Shown here piece by piece: positions 1 through 9,443 of a stretch of 64,000 bases of DNA; within the stretch, counting starts at the first letter, position 1; each line of letters opens with the position of its first letter. The position numbers and the translations under genes are program-made. The DNA is taken from contig NZ_JAABOQ010000003.1 in NCBI RefSeq assembly GCF_010671565.1, positions 558,001 through 622,000 of the forward strand, written 5' to 3'. The notes beneath the pieces are model-generated. The model made no database searches. It saw only the letters and a list, made by a program, of their open reading frames with translations, and had not been told where the DNA came from. The DNA comes from Spongiivirga citrea. Lineage in GTDB: Bacteria; Bacteroidota; Bacteroidia; Flavobacteriales; Flavobacteriaceae.

Positions 1-390
1 GAGCAGCGAAATTTGCCAGTTTAATCCAAAAATGTAATGAGCAGCCACACCAGAACCGATAAAAGTAATTAGGCTTCCTAGGCTAATGAGTTTAACAATA
101 ACGGGGCCTACCTTCGATATTTCGCTTCTTTTTAGGGTGAGGCCTCCTTCAAACAATATAATTCCGATTGCGAGTGAAACAAAATGAAATAGTCCCTCAC
201 CAGGAAACAATCCTTTGTTGCCATCCCAAATAGGCTCGATCCATTTTGTGCCATCAACGGAAAACAGGGTAGAAAAAGGGCCAACTAACAAGCCTATTAA
301 GATTAGTGGTAAAATAGCTGGTATTTTAAACTTCCATGCTACCCACTGTGCTAATATTCCTAATATGATGATGCCACCCAGTTCTAACAT
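1..390 (-). CDS. Cation:proton antiporter, CPA1/NhaP type (N-terminal part; continues beyond the left edge)
   Basis: Reading the minus strand from an ATG at 390 gives an open frame of 130 codons that runs off the window at base 1. The translation starts MLELGGIIILGILAQWVAWK and contains hydrophobic segments separated by short loops, including LLVGPF and LFEGGLTLKRSEI. That last motif is typical of the third helix of CPA1 sodium- or potassium/proton antiporters of the inner membrane. The C-terminal part, where the transport acidic residues and any RCK/TrkA domain would lie, is not visible. It is divergent from the metallo-hydrolase gene at 551. The family is secure; the ion is not. Confidence 0.85.
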   Translation of the reverse strand, partial: MLELGGIIILGILAQWVAWKFKIPAILPLILIGLLVGPFSTLFSVDGTKWIEPIWDGNKGLFPGEGLFHFVSLAIGIILFEGGLTLKRSEISKVGPVIVKLISLGSLITFIGSGVAAHYIFGLNWQISLL

Positions 391-550
391 ACTGTAAATT
401 TTGGTTAAAATACTACTTTTTAGCTGTTCACCCTGAAAAAATAGTGTTACGGGCAAGTTATAAATTCTGTTAAAATCCCCATAATTAAATTGTTCATTTG
501 AAAACAATATTGATTCGTTTTAGTAATTTGCTTCGCTTTATAAAATTCAA

Positions 551-1411
551 ATGAATTTATACCCTATTGAGGCTGGGAATTTTAAGCTAGATGGTGGTGC
601 CATGTTTGGTGTGGTCCCGAAGACTATTTGGCAAAAGACCAATCCGGCAGATGCTAATAATATGATCGAGCTAGCAACACGTTGTTTGCTAATTGAAGAT
701 AGTAATCGACTTATCTTGATCGATACTGGAATGGGAAATAAGCAGTCTGATAAGTTTTTTGGGTATTACTATTTGTGGGGAGATTATTCATTAGATAGTT
801 CGCTTAAAAAAGCTGGCTTTCATCGAGATGATATTACCGATGTTTTTATGACCCACTTGCACTTCGATCATTGCGGTGGCAGTGTCGAGTGGAATGCCGA
901 TAGAACTGGCTATCAAGTCGCATTTAAAAACGCTAAATACTGGACTAACGAAAACCACTGGAAATGGGCAATCGAACCCAACAAACGTGAAAAAGCATCA
1001 TTCTTAAAAGAAAATTTATCGCCCATGCACGAAAGTGGTCAGCTAAATTTTATTAAGGGAAAGGAGAGCAATATTGCATCGACTTCTGAACTCAATTTCG
1101 GAATTTTCTTTGCTGATGGACATACCGAAAAGCAAATGCTACCTATGATAAAATACAAGGACAAAACCGTTGTATTTATGGGTGATCTATTACCAACAGT
1201 TGGTCATATTCCTGTGCCCTATGTTATGGGTTATGATACACGCCCACTGCTAACATTATCAGAAAAAGAGCAGTTTTTAAACATGGCCGCAAAAGAAAAC
1301 TTGTATTTGTTTTTAGAACACGATGCTCACAATCAAATAATTACCGTAAAACATACTGATAAAGGCGTGCGTTTAAATGAAACGTATCGTTGTGAAGATA
1401 TTTTTAAATAA
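551..1411 (+). CDS. MBL-fold metallo-hydrolase
   Basis: A 286-residue cytosolic protein without a signal peptide. The metallo-beta-lactamase motif THLHFDHCGG (residues 101-110, H102, H104, D106, H107) is complete, and VFMGDLLP and LFLEHDAHN supply the later metal-binding Asp and His. This layout matches the glyoxalase II/lactonase-like branch of the superfamily, which binds two metals and hydrolyses ester or thioester bonds; the substrate cannot be read from sequence. It is the first gene of a probable operon: the subtilisin gene starts 6 bases after its stop. Confidence 0.88.
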   Translation: MNLYPIEAGNFKLDGGAMFGVVPKTIWQKTNPADANNMIELATRCLLIEDSNRLILIDTGMGNKQSDKFFGYYYLWGDYSLDSSLKKAGFHRDDITDVFMTHLHFDHCGGSVEWNADRTGYQVAFKNAKYWTNENHWKWAIEPNKREKASFLKENLSPMHESGQLNFIKGKESNIASTSELNFGIFFADGHTEKQMLPMIKYKDKTVVFMGDLLPTVGHIPVPYVMGYDTRPLLTLSEKEQFLNMAAKENLYLFLEHDAHNQIITVKHTDKGVRLNETYRCEDIFK

Positions 1412-1417
1412 AGTACT

Positions 1418-3004
1418 ATGAAAAAGACCATTTACTCAATAGCCTCTATGCTATTGTTATCTGCATGCGGAAGCACCAATATTGTTTCAACTCCTATTGA
1501 AAATATTGATAATACTCCGCTAAAAGTTACTGATCTAACAGAACAACAGGAACAAACTTGGGGGCATCTCGATCTTGTAAGTGATACCATTCCAGGGATG
1601 AGCGTTGACAAGGCGTACAATGAGTTATTAAAGAATAAAAAAGGAACTAAGGTAATCGTAGCGGTTATCGATTCTGGTATCGATATCGATCATGAAGACC
1701 TTGATGGTGTTATTTGGACCAATACTGACGAGATTCCTAATAACGGTAAAGACGATGACAACAATGGATTTGTTGATGATATTCACGGTTGGAATTTTTT
1801 AGGAGACTCCTATGATGAACAACTAGAGCATGTTCGCATTTTAGCTAAAGGGTCGACTACCGATCCTAATTTTCAAAAAGCGCAAACAGCCTATAATGAA
1901 GATTATAATGAAGCTGTTCAGATTAAACAAAATGTTGATCAGTTGGTTCAAATTGAACCACAAGCTTCGGCTGTCTTAAAAAAACATCTTGGCAAAGATA
2001 ATTTTACAGAAGAAGAAGTAAAAAAGATCACTTCTACTGATCAAGCGGTCATGCAGTCAAAGGGGTTCTATATGTTTTTATATGAAAACGGATTGAATCG
2101 TCAAAAACTATTAGATGCGGCTACTGACTTTGCTGATAGATTAAACTACAACCTTAAAAAAGAATTTAACGGCCGTACTCCAGTTGGCGACAACCCCTAT
2201 GATTTTAATGATACTAGCTACGGAAATGGGAATGTAAAACCAGTAAAAAGAACCGAAAGTCACGGGACTCATGTTGCTGGTATTATCGCTGCAGAACGAA
2301 ATAACGGAAAGGGCGTAAACGGCGTTGCAAATAATGTTGAAATTATGGCAATTCGCGCAGTACCGAATGGGGACGAATATGATAAAGATATCGCGTTAGC
2401 AATTCGCTATGCCGCTGATAATGGAGCAAAAGTGATTAATACGAGTTTCGGAAAATACTTTTCGCCAAATGCCGAATGGGTATACGACGCAATTAAATAT
2501 GCAGCATCTAAAGATGTGCTTATTGTTAATGCCGCAGGAAATGAATCTTATGATTTAGACGACACCTCTAAAACGGTTTTCCCAAATGATCAGGTGGCAA
2601 ATGGCAAGGAAATTGCAAATAACTTTTTAAGTGTAGGCGCATTAGCAAATAAATATGGTGGTGAAATGGTTGCTAGTTTTTCTAATTACGGAAAAATTAA
2701 TGTTGATGTTTTTGCGCCAGGAGATGATATATATTCAACCATGCCAGAAAATGAATATGAGTATCAAGGCGGAACCTCAATGGCAGCTCCTGCAACCGCG
2801 GGTGTGGCTGCTTTAATACGCTCGCATTACCCTAAGTTAAAAGCTTCACAGGTAAAAGATATTATTATGCGATCGGGGCTTCCTGTTGCGACCAAAGTGG
2901 TTGTGGGTGAAGCAAAAGAAGCAAAACCGTTTTCTGATATTTCATCTTCAGGAAAAATGGTCAATGCATATAATGCACTTGTATTAGCAAGCAAAACAAA
3001 ATAG
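1418..3004 (+). CDS. S8 family (subtilisin-like) serine peptidase, lipoprotein
   Basis: The N-terminus MKKTIYSIASMLLLSACGS is a lipoprotein signal with lipobox LSAC (Cys17), so the enzyme should be anchored in the outer membrane or surface. All subtilase residues are present: Asp85 in VAVIDSGIDIDHEDL, His282 in SHGTHVAGI, oxyanion Asn375 in NAAGNES and Ser454 in GGTSMAAP. About 190 residues, largely helical and charged, separate the Asp and His motifs, longer than in classical subtilisin and usual for this flavobacterial branch. No T9SS C-terminal domain is present. It lies between the metallo-hydrolase and the M1 peptidase with gaps of 6 and 17 bases. Confidence 0.93.
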   Translation: MKKTIYSIASMLLLSACGSTNIVSTPIENIDNTPLKVTDLTEQQEQTWGHLDLVSDTIPGMSVDKAYNELLKNKKGTKVIVAVIDSGIDIDHEDLDGVIWTNTDEIPNNGKDDDNNGFVDDIHGWNFLGDSYDEQLEHVRILAKGSTTDPNFQKAQTAYNEDYNEAVQIKQNVDQLVQIEPQASAVLKKHLGKDNFTEEEVKKITSTDQAVMQSKGFYMFLYENGLNRQKLLDAATDFADRLNYNLKKEFNGRTPVGDNPYDFNDTSYGNGNVKPVKRTESHGTHVAGIIAAERNNGKGVNGVANNVEIMAIRAVPNGDEYDKDIALAIRYAADNGAKVINTSFGKYFSPNAEWVYDAIKYAASKDVLIVNAAGNESYDLDDTSKTVFPNDQVANGKEIANNFLSVGALANKYGGEMVASFSNYGKINVDVFAPGDDIYSTMPENEYEYQGGTSMAAPATAGVAALIRSHYPKLKASQVKDIIMRSGLPVATKVVVGEAKEAKPFSDISSSGKMVNAYNALVLASKTK

Positions 3005-3021
3005 TATTTAAAAAAATCAGA

Positions 3022-4896
3022 ATGATCAAAAAAATTCTTTTAGCGGTTTTTGTTATCACAACAATTGGGACTAATGCACAAACAACTTATTGGCAGCAAC
3101 ATGTTGACTATAAAATGGATGTGAAGATGGATGTGAAAACCTTTCAATATACAGGAACGCAAGAATTGGTGTATACTAATAACTCGCCTGACGTATTGAA
3201 TAAAGTATATTATCATTTGTACTATAATGCCTTTCAGCCGGGCAGTGAAATGGATATTAGGCTTCAAAATATTGCCGATCCTGACGGGCGGATGACTGAA
3301 AATCTTGGAACCAAAGAGAACCCAAATAAAGTAAGTCGTATTAGTAAACTATCTCCTGAAGAAACCGGATATATGCATGCTGTTGGTCTTACACAAGACG
3401 GGCAAAAAGTGCAGTTTGAAGAGGCGGGAACCGTTTTAGAGGTCGACCTAGCGACTCCAATTAATCCAGGAGAATCGACAAAATTGAATATGGAATTCAA
3501 AGGACAAGTGCCTACACATATTCGTCGCGCTGGTAGAAATAATAAAGAAGGGGTCGCATTATCAATGGCGCAATGGTACCCTAAACTGGCCGAATATGAT
3601 TTCGAGGGGTGGCATACTTCACCTTATATCGCGAGAGAGTTTCATGGTGTTTGGGGCGATTTCGATGTGAAAATCACCTTGGATAAGAATTATACAATTG
3701 GAGGTACTGGATACCTTCAAAACCCAAATGAAATTGGTCACGGTTACGAAGATGAAGGTGTAAAAGTGAAAAAGCGCAGGGGTAAAACCTTGACTTGGCA
3801 TTTTAAAGCACCCAATGTACACGATTTTACCTGGGCGGCAGACCCAGAATATGTGCATGATAGACTAACTGCGTCTAACGGAGTTGTGCTTCATTTCTTT
3901 TATAAAAACAAGAAAGACGATACCTCTTTTACAGCTAACTGGAAGAAGCTACAGCCGGATACTGCCAAGTTGCTTGACTTTTTTAATAAGAACGTAGGTG
4001 AATATCCATACAAACAATATTCGGTTATTCAAGGTGGTGATGGCGGTATGGAATATGGCATGTGCACATTAATAACCGGAGAACGCAGATACGGAAGTCT
4101 ATTTGGTGTTACGGCTCATGAAATGGCCCACTCCTGGTTTCAATTTGTTTTGGCAACTAACGAGTCAAAACACGAGTGGATGGATGAGGGTTTCACTTCG
4201 TTTATATCTGAATTAGCCGAAGATAAAATTACTGGAGCTAACAAATCAAACCCCTTTGAAGGAACTTACCGCGGCTACTTTAGTCTTGTAGCATCTGGTA
4301 AGGAAATGCCACAAACGACCCATGCCGATCGTTTTGAAAATAACTTTGCATACGGTAGATCAGCCTACAGTAAAGGAGCTGTCTTTCTTGCTCAGTTAGG
4401 CTATGTTATTGGTCAGGAAAACTTGATGAAGACACTACAGAAATATTACAATGACTTCAAATTCAAGCATCCAACACCAAACGATATTAAGCGAACTGCG
4501 GAAAAGGTTTCTGGAATTCATTTAGACTGGTATTTAACTGATTGGACTCAGACCACTAACACTATTGACTACGGAATTAAATCATTAGATGATATAAATG
4601 GCAAAACGAAGGTTACTTTAGAGCGTATAGGCCTAATGCCAATGCCAATAGATGTGGTTGTTATTTATAAAGACGGAACAAGAGAATCTTTTTACGCACC
4701 ATTGCGAATGATGCGCGGAGAAAAAGAAAATCCATATCCCGCGATTAGTCGAACTGTTTTAGAAGATTGGCCATGGGCGTACCCAACCTATTCTTTTGAA
4801 ATAAACAAGCCTAAAAGCAGCATTGCAACCATTGTTATTGACCCATCAGAACTAATGGCAGATATTGATAAACGAAACAACTTTATCCAACAATAG
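3022..4896 (+). CDS. M1 family metallopeptidase (aminopeptidase)
   Basis: A 624-residue protein with a Sec signal peptide ending near TNAQ (residue 20), so periplasmic or outer. The zinc site HEMAH (H366, E367, H370) is followed 19 residues later by Glu389 in NESKHEWMDEG, the gluzincin pattern. GGMEYG (341-346) stands where M1 exopeptidases have the GAMEN motif that holds the peptide N-terminus. It is the last gene of the operon and is followed by a hairpin terminator. With the subtilisin upstream it probably breaks extracellular protein to amino acids (inference). Confidence 0.93.
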   Translation: MIKKILLAVFVITTIGTNAQTTYWQQHVDYKMDVKMDVKTFQYTGTQELVYTNNSPDVLNKVYYHLYYNAFQPGSEMDIRLQNIADPDGRMTENLGTKENPNKVSRISKLSPEETGYMHAVGLTQDGQKVQFEEAGTVLEVDLATPINPGESTKLNMEFKGQVPTHIRRAGRNNKEGVALSMAQWYPKLAEYDFEGWHTSPYIAREFHGVWGDFDVKITLDKNYTIGGTGYLQNPNEIGHGYEDEGVKVKKRRGKTLTWHFKAPNVHDFTWAADPEYVHDRLTASNGVVLHFFYKNKKDDTSFTANWKKLQPDTAKLLDFFNKNVGEYPYKQYSVIQGGDGGMEYGMCTLITGERRYGSLFGVTAHEMAHSWFQFVLATNESKHEWMDEGFTSFISELAEDKITGANKSNPFEGTYRGYFSLVASGKEMPQTTHADRFENNFAYGRSAYSKGAVFLAQLGYVIGQENLMKTLQKYYNDFKFKHPTPNDIKRTAEKVSGIHLDWYLTDWTQTTNTIDYGIKSLDDINGKTKVTLERIGLMPMPIDVVVIYKDGTRESFYAPLRMMRGEKENPYPAISRTVLEDWPWAYPTYSFEINKPKSSIATIVIDPSELMADIDKRNNFIQQ

Positions 4897-4917
4897 TAAT
4901 TACTAATTCAATAAGAA

Positions 4918-4950
4918 TAAGAATCCGCCTAGTGGCGGATTTCTTATTTT
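4918..4950 (+). terminator. Rho-independent terminator after the M1 peptidase operon
   Basis: The stem AATCCGCC pairs perfectly with GGCGGATT across the loop TAGT, extended by AAG/CTT with one bulge, then followed by a T-rich run. It lies 22 bases after the peptidase stop. Its T tail overlaps the rnpA -7 box. Confidence 0.85.
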
Positions 4951-4952
4951 TG
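4945..4952 (+). promoter_or_regulatory. Probable -7 box of the rnpA promoter
   Basis: TATTTTTG fits the Bacteroidota -7 consensus TAnnTTTG and lies 20 bases before the rnpA start. No clear TTG -33 element at the expected spacing, so support is the box and its position. Confidence 0.4.
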
Positions 4953-4971
4953 ACCATATCCTTAATTTCTA

Positions 4972-5358
4972 TTGAACCAAAAATACCCACATAAAGAAAA
5001 ACTCAAGAGTCGTAAGCTCATCGAAAAAATCTTTGCTGAAGGAAAATCTGTGAGTCAGTTTCCTTTAAAAATGGTGTATTTGCCTGTAGAATTAAATAGT
5101 GATAGTCCTCTTCAAGTTGGCGTATCAGCACCAAAGCGAAAATTCAAAAATGCTGTTACCCGAAATCGGATAAAAAGATTAATGCGTGAATCCTATCGCT
5201 TAAATAAGCATCTTATTTTTAACAACTTGCCAACATCCTACGCTTGTATGATTTTGTATATTGGCAAAGAAGAACCTGATTTTGGGGCTCTTCAAATAAC
5301 AACACAAAAGCTTTTTACAAAGTTTTTAGAAAAAGAAAAGTCGGACCAACCAGGCTAG
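4972..5358 (+). CDS. rnpA: Ribonuclease P protein component
   Basis: A small basic 128-residue protein carrying the family signature NAVTRNRIKRLMRE (the RNR motif that contacts P RNA) and the N-terminal KLKSRKLIEKIFAEGKSV segment. It is the protein subunit that helps the catalytic RNA trim the 5' leader of pre-tRNAs. The frame opens with TTG; no upstream ATG is possible in the short space after the terminator and the N-terminus matches family length. The rpmH gene that often precedes rnpA is not here. The DUF4349 gene follows after 28 bases. Confidence 0.93.
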   Translation: MNQKYPHKEKLKSRKLIEKIFAEGKSVSQFPLKMVYLPVELNSDSPLQVGVSAPKRKFKNAVTRNRIKRLMRESYRLNKHLIFNNLPTSYACMILYIGKEEPDFGALQITTQKLFTKFLEKEKSDQPG

Positions 5359-5386
5359 TTATATCAACTTTAAAATCTATTGTTTT

Positions 5387-6220
5387 ATGAAAAAGTGCGT
5401 TTGGTTCGTTCTGCTATTATTCGTTTTCTCTTGTGAGGGGGAATATTCTAAAGAGCCCGTTCCTGAAAATTCTAGAGTATCTGGGCTTTTAAACAATTTT
5501 TCTGAAGAAGCCGAATATGATATAGCCTCATCGCAGGAAATGGCAGCCAAACCAATTCCTCCAAAGTTGATCCGCGAAGCCTACCTTCGATTTCAAACCC
5601 TAAATATCGATACGACATTTCAAAACATTGCATCCTACGTAAAGCGAAGTGGTGGCTTTATACAAAGTGATCGCTCAGATAAAAGTTACAATCAGCTCAC
5701 TCGAACACTCATTGTTCGCATACCTGTCAAAAACTTTAATACCGTTGTAAATGATATTGATAATGATGTTGAGTATTTCGATTCTAAAAATATTTCCTCT
5801 AAAGATGTCACCGAAGAATTTATTGATTTAGAAGCTCGGTTAAAAGCAAAAAGAACCTTGGAAGAGCGTTATCTGCAGATACTTTCAAAAGCTAAAAACG
5901 TCAAAGAAATTCTGGATATCGAGCGTGAACTCTCAAAGATCAGAGAAGAAATAGAAGCAAAACATGGTCGACTAAAATACCTTGAAAATAAAGTTTCAAT
6001 GAGTACGCTTACCATTGAATTTTACAAAATAACAAGCGAAACAGGCGTTACTGTTTCTTATGGTTCAAAAATGTGGAATGCTATCAAATCAGGCTTTGAT
6101 GGTATCTCAACTTTCTTCCTGTTTTTGTTAAACATCTGGCCATTCCTTATTATTGTTACTATCTTAACCTATTATATCAGAAAAAAATGGAAAAAATCTC
6201 GTTCAAAAAAAGAATCGTAG
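5387..6220 (+). CDS. DUF4349 domain lipoprotein
   Basis: A 277-residue protein with a lipoprotein signal (VFSCEGE). The body (about 70-220) holds the DUF4349 pattern: AYLRFQTLNIDTTFQNIASYVKR, then IVRIPVKNFN, then a helical LEARLKAKRTLEERYL...VKEILDIERELSKIREEIE segment likely to form a coiled coil, followed by one transmembrane helix (about 240-262) and a basic tail. DUF4349 function is not established; the topology suggests an envelope-anchored scaffold. Its 3' end overlaps the S41 protease gene by 34 bases, so the two are co-translated. Confidence 0.85.
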   Translation: MKKCVWFVLLLFVFSCEGEYSKEPVPENSRVSGLLNNFSEEAEYDIASSQEMAAKPIPPKLIREAYLRFQTLNIDTTFQNIASYVKRSGGFIQSDRSDKSYNQLTRTLIVRIPVKNFNTVVNDIDNDVEYFDSKNISSKDVTEEFIDLEARLKAKRTLEERYLQILSKAKNVKEILDIERELSKIREEIEAKHGRLKYLENKVSMSTLTIEFYKITSETGVTVSYGSKMWNAIKSGFDGISTFFLFLLNIWPFLIIVTILTYYIRKKWKKSRSKKES

Positions 6221-7824
6221 TTCCGGTTCTTGCCGTCGTAATTCTCTTTACTGGTTCCTCATTTAAATCAGACTTTTTTGAGATCGCTAAACAGATAGAA
6301 ATCTTCACAACTCTGTTCAAGGAACTTAATATGAACTATGTCGATGAGACTAATCCGGCTGAGTTGATGGATAATGCCATTAAAGGGATGCTGGGTAATC
6401 TCGATCCGTATACGCAGTACTATAATGAGCAGGATGTTGAAGCTAGTAAGATTAGAAATAGCGGAGAATATTCCGGTATTGGTGCGTTGGTAAGGCGTTT
6501 TAACAACAAGATGATGATTGTTGAGCCTTACAAAAACTACCCAGCAGATAAAGCGGGATTAAAGGCCGGTGATGAGGTCATAAAAGTGGGTGATGTTGTA
6601 ATTGCCGATTTTAAAGATGAGACAAGCGAGCTTTTAAAAGGTGCAACCAATAGCGAGGTTCAAATAACCTACAAGCGTCAAGGAAAAACACAAACAACAT
6701 CGCTTAAACGCAGTGATATTGAGATCGACGCCGTCCCATTTTATAAAATGATGAATGATGACACGGGTTATATTGTGCTGGCTAAATTTAATAGAAAAGC
6801 ATTCGCACAGACCAAAGAGGCCGTTATCACTTTGAAAGAAGATGGCGCTAAAAAATTGGTATTAGACTTACGTAGCAACCCCGGCGGATTATTAAATGAA
6901 GCCATTAAAATTGTCAACTTATTTGTCGATAAAGGTCAGGTTATTGTGAGCACGCAATCGCATATTAAAAAGTACAACAAAGAATATAAAAGTAAAATGC
7001 AGCCATTAGATACTGAGATTCCATTGGTCGTGTTGGTAAATGATCGAAGTGCCTCGGCTTCTGAGATTGTTTCAGGTGCTTTACAAGATCTTGATCGAGC
7101 GGTAGTCGTTGGTAATAGAAGTTTTGGAAAAGGGCTCGTGCAACGGCCAAAAAAACTTACTTATGGCACACAACTTAAAGTAACTATCTCTAGGTACTAC
7201 ACACCGTCAGGAAGATGTATTCAAGCATTAGACTATTGGAATCGTGATGAGTTTGGTAATGCAACTAGAACTGATGAAAAAGACTACAAAGCCTTTAAAA
7301 CAAAAAAGGGCAGGTCTGTTTACGATGGTGGAGGAATTGAGCCTGATGTAAAAATGATAAGTTCAGAAACCTCTCCTTTGGTGAAGTCGTTAATTGCTAA
7401 TTATGTGATATTCGATTATGCGACCAAGTTCTATTATGACAATCCGTCCAAGAATATGAATAGTTTTGTGTTTACTGATGCTGATTATGCTGCTTTTAAA
7501 ACCTTTGTAGCTAATAAGGGTATCGACTATGAAACAGTTACTGAAAAGCGATTAAAAGCCTTATTAGAGTCCGCAAAAGCGGAAAAGCTGGAGTCTGCGG
7601 TAAAAAAGGATTATAAAGATATGCTTAGCAGTTTAGCAAGCAGTAAAATTAATGCCTTAGATGATTACAAAAAAGTCATTAAAAAAGAGTTGACTGATGA
7701 AATCGTGAAGCGGTATGAATATCGTGAAGGGCTTTTTAGCTACCACCTTAAAAACGACGAAACCGTTAGTAAGGCTGCGGAGCTTTTAAGTGATGAAAGC
7801 AAGTATTTAGCGATTTTAGAGTAA
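6187..7824 (+). CDS. S41 family C-terminal processing peptidase
   Basis: 545 residues: an N-terminal signal/anchor helix (about 8-24), a conserved helical region FFEIAKQIEIFTTLFKELN, a PDZ domain (about 92-175, with YSGIGALVRR and AGLKAGDEVIKV) and the protease core. The catalytic Ser-Lys pair is visible as DRSASASEIVSGA (Ser290 probable nucleophile) and SFGKGLVQ (Lys315). Such Ctp/Tsp enzymes cut C-terminal tails of envelope proteins. The start at 6187 lies inside the DUF4349 frame; it agrees with the usual flavobacterial N-terminus. A C-terminal extension of about 150 residues follows the core. Confidence 0.93.
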   Translation: MEKISFKKRIVVPVLAVVILFTGSSFKSDFFEIAKQIEIFTTLFKELNMNYVDETNPAELMDNAIKGMLGNLDPYTQYYNEQDVEASKIRNSGEYSGIGALVRRFNNKMMIVEPYKNYPADKAGLKAGDEVIKVGDVVIADFKDETSELLKGATNSEVQITYKRQGKTQTTSLKRSDIEIDAVPFYKMMNDDTGYIVLAKFNRKAFAQTKEAVITLKEDGAKKLVLDLRSNPGGLLNEAIKIVNLFVDKGQVIVSTQSHIKKYNKEYKSKMQPLDTEIPLVVLVNDRSASASEIVSGALQDLDRAVVVGNRSFGKGLVQRPKKLTYGTQLKVTISRYYTPSGRCIQALDYWNRDEFGNATRTDEKDYKAFKTKKGRSVYDGGGIEPDVKMISSETSPLVKSLIANYVIFDYATKFYYDNPSKNMNSFVFTDADYAAFKTFVANKGIDYETVTEKRLKALLESAKAEKLESAVKKDYKDMLSSLASSKINALDDYKKVIKKELTDEIVKRYEYREGLFSYHLKNDETVSKAAELLSDESKYLAILE

Positions 7825-7844
7825 TCAGGTCGAAATAAATAGAA

Positions 7845-7890
7845 AATCAAACCCTTAAGGTCTTAGCTACTTTAAGGCTTTTCTATTTAA
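7845..7890. terminator. Bidirectional terminator between convergent genes
   Basis: CCTTAAGGT (7853-7861) pairs with ACTTTAAGG (7869-7877, one G-T pair) around the loop CTTAGCT, with an A-rich left flank and a T-rich right flank. It sits between the S41 gene and the convergent FG-GAP gene, so it can serve both strands. Confidence 0.65.
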
Positions 7891-7928
7891 AGAATAACTC
7901 AAACAGGTTTTAGAATACTTCACAAAAG

Positions 7929-9443
7929 TTAAAAAAGCTTGTTTTCTAGTAACATCAGGTCAACCTTGCCCTCGTTCCACTGTTTTGAAAGCGCATCTGG
8001 TACAGGTGTAAACACATAAGAAAAAGAACTTAAAATAATATCTTGATCACCATCTTGATCAACATCACCAGCATCCATTAAAAACCATCGGCCTAGAGCG
8101 TGGTCTTTTAAGGTGTAACTTTTAAATTGGTAATTGGCAGCGTTCTCATTTTCTAAATACACAAAAGACAGCTCAGGTTTATTGTCATAATCAGGAAAAG
8201 TAGAAATAAGTGCTATGTCAATATCTTGGTCTTGATCAAAATCTCGAGCTAAAAGCCGTGTAGCACCATTGAGTGGATAGAAATAGGTTTCTTCAAAATG
8301 GCCCTTTCCATCATTAATATGAATGCGCATTCCGTGATAAGGCTTATGAACGTATGATTTATCAGCATTATCACCATTAACTGTAATAATGTCCTTAAAT
8401 CCGTCACCATTATAATCAACTAGCTCGAACCAACTGCTGCCGTATATCGGACTAAAGCGAATTACTTTTTCCGGTCGGAAATCCAGTGGCCCATCTTGGT
8501 AAATAATTGTGATTGATTCATCACCCTGAGAGGTAATCGCAACAATATCAACCCAACCATTATTGTCTATGTCTTCTAGAATTGTTCGTATCGAACCTGG
8601 TTGTGCTAAAAGTGTTTGTTTGTCGTATTCGCCTTGTTCATTTTCAACTAAAACAGATAATTCACCGACCAAGTTCCCAAATTCACAGACCACAAGCTCA
8701 TCTTTTCCATTCTTATTTAAGTCATACAGACTGGTATGTACAGGTCTGTGTAATACGTTTTTAAGCCGAATTTCCGAAGGCCCTTTCTTTTTTATTATAG
8801 CGCCGGTCGGGATATCGGACGGATCTAGCTTTCCAACTTCGGTAACATAGGCCACATCATCTTTTATGTCATAATCTACTACTCCTGTTTGAAAATTACC
8901 AAGCCTAGTGTTGGTCTCTTCTTCAAAATCATACTCAAATAAACCGCCCATGATCGTTCCATTCTTCAAAGTATTATCTGAAATGTTGTATTCTAAATGA
9001 GTAATAAATGTTCCCGGATTTTCATCTAAAGCAATTGGTTTTGGCTCAAATAAATTCAATTCAGAAGTCGTTATTTCCGGTGCTGTTGACACTAGAGAAT
9101 CCGGCGCGTTTTCGATGATATAATCCTTTAACAAATCCCAATCTTCATTAGACAACATCGGTTTAAGCGGATAGATTCCCGTTTTCATTACAGCTTCTAT
9201 ATCGGCAAAAGATAATCCTTCATACTTATTATAGGTGCTATCTTTTATTCCCATTCTTGCACCCATATCAGGTAAAATAGCATTTGCCCAAAGGTCTTTT
9301 GGAAGTGATTGTATTGAGGGTGCTATATGGCAACTAGCACAATAGGTTTTGTATAAAGCTTGTTGGTTTTTGGTTTGGTCTGGTTGCTGGCAGGAGGTAA
9401 TGAGAATCATTACCACTAAATGGCGAATTGTAAATTTTATCAT
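7929..9443 (-). CDS. Cytochrome c-type / FG-GAP (VCBS) repeat lipoprotein
   Basis: 504 residues. The lipobox LITSC gives Cys18 as lipidation site. A class-I heme motif CASCH (35-39) opens a roughly 100-residue cytochrome c-like domain, followed by beta-propeller repeats of the FG-GAP/VCBS kind rich in calcium-loop motifs (DLNKNGKDEL, DIDNNGWVDI, DYNGDGFKDI, DFDQDQDIDI, DVDQDGDQDI). Heme and propeller together suggest an extracytoplasmic redox or ligand-binding protein; the partner is unknown. The start overlaps the stop of the upstream acetyltransferase gene by 4 bases. Confidence 0.85.
   Translation of the reverse strand: MIKFTIRHLVVMILITSCQQPDQTKNQQALYKTYCASCHIAPSIQSLPKDLWANAILPDMGARMGIKDSTYNKYEGLSFADIEAVMKTGIYPLKPMLSNEDWDLLKDYIIENAPDSLVSTAPEITTSELNLFEPKPIALDENPGTFITHLEYNISDNTLKNGTIMGGLFEYDFEEETNTRLGNFQTGVVDYDIKDDVAYVTEVGKLDPSDIPTGAIIKKKGPSEIRLKNVLHRPVHTSLYDLNKNGKDELVVCEFGNLVGELSVLVENEQGEYDKQTLLAQPGSIRTILEDIDNNGWVDIVAITSQGDESITIIYQDGPLDFRPEKVIRFSPIYGSSWFELVDYNGDGFKDIITVNGDNADKSYVHKPYHGMRIHINDGKGHFEETYFYPLNGATRLLARDFDQDQDIDIALISTFPDYDNKPELSFVYLENENAANYQFKSYTLKDHALGRWFLMDAGDVDQDGDQDIILSSFSYVFTPVPDALSKQWNEGKVDLMLLENKLF

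Noticed and set aside
215-397. Plus-strand frame at the left edge
   Set aside because: Lies opposite the antiporter, whose membrane helices and LFEGGL motif are clear on the minus strand.
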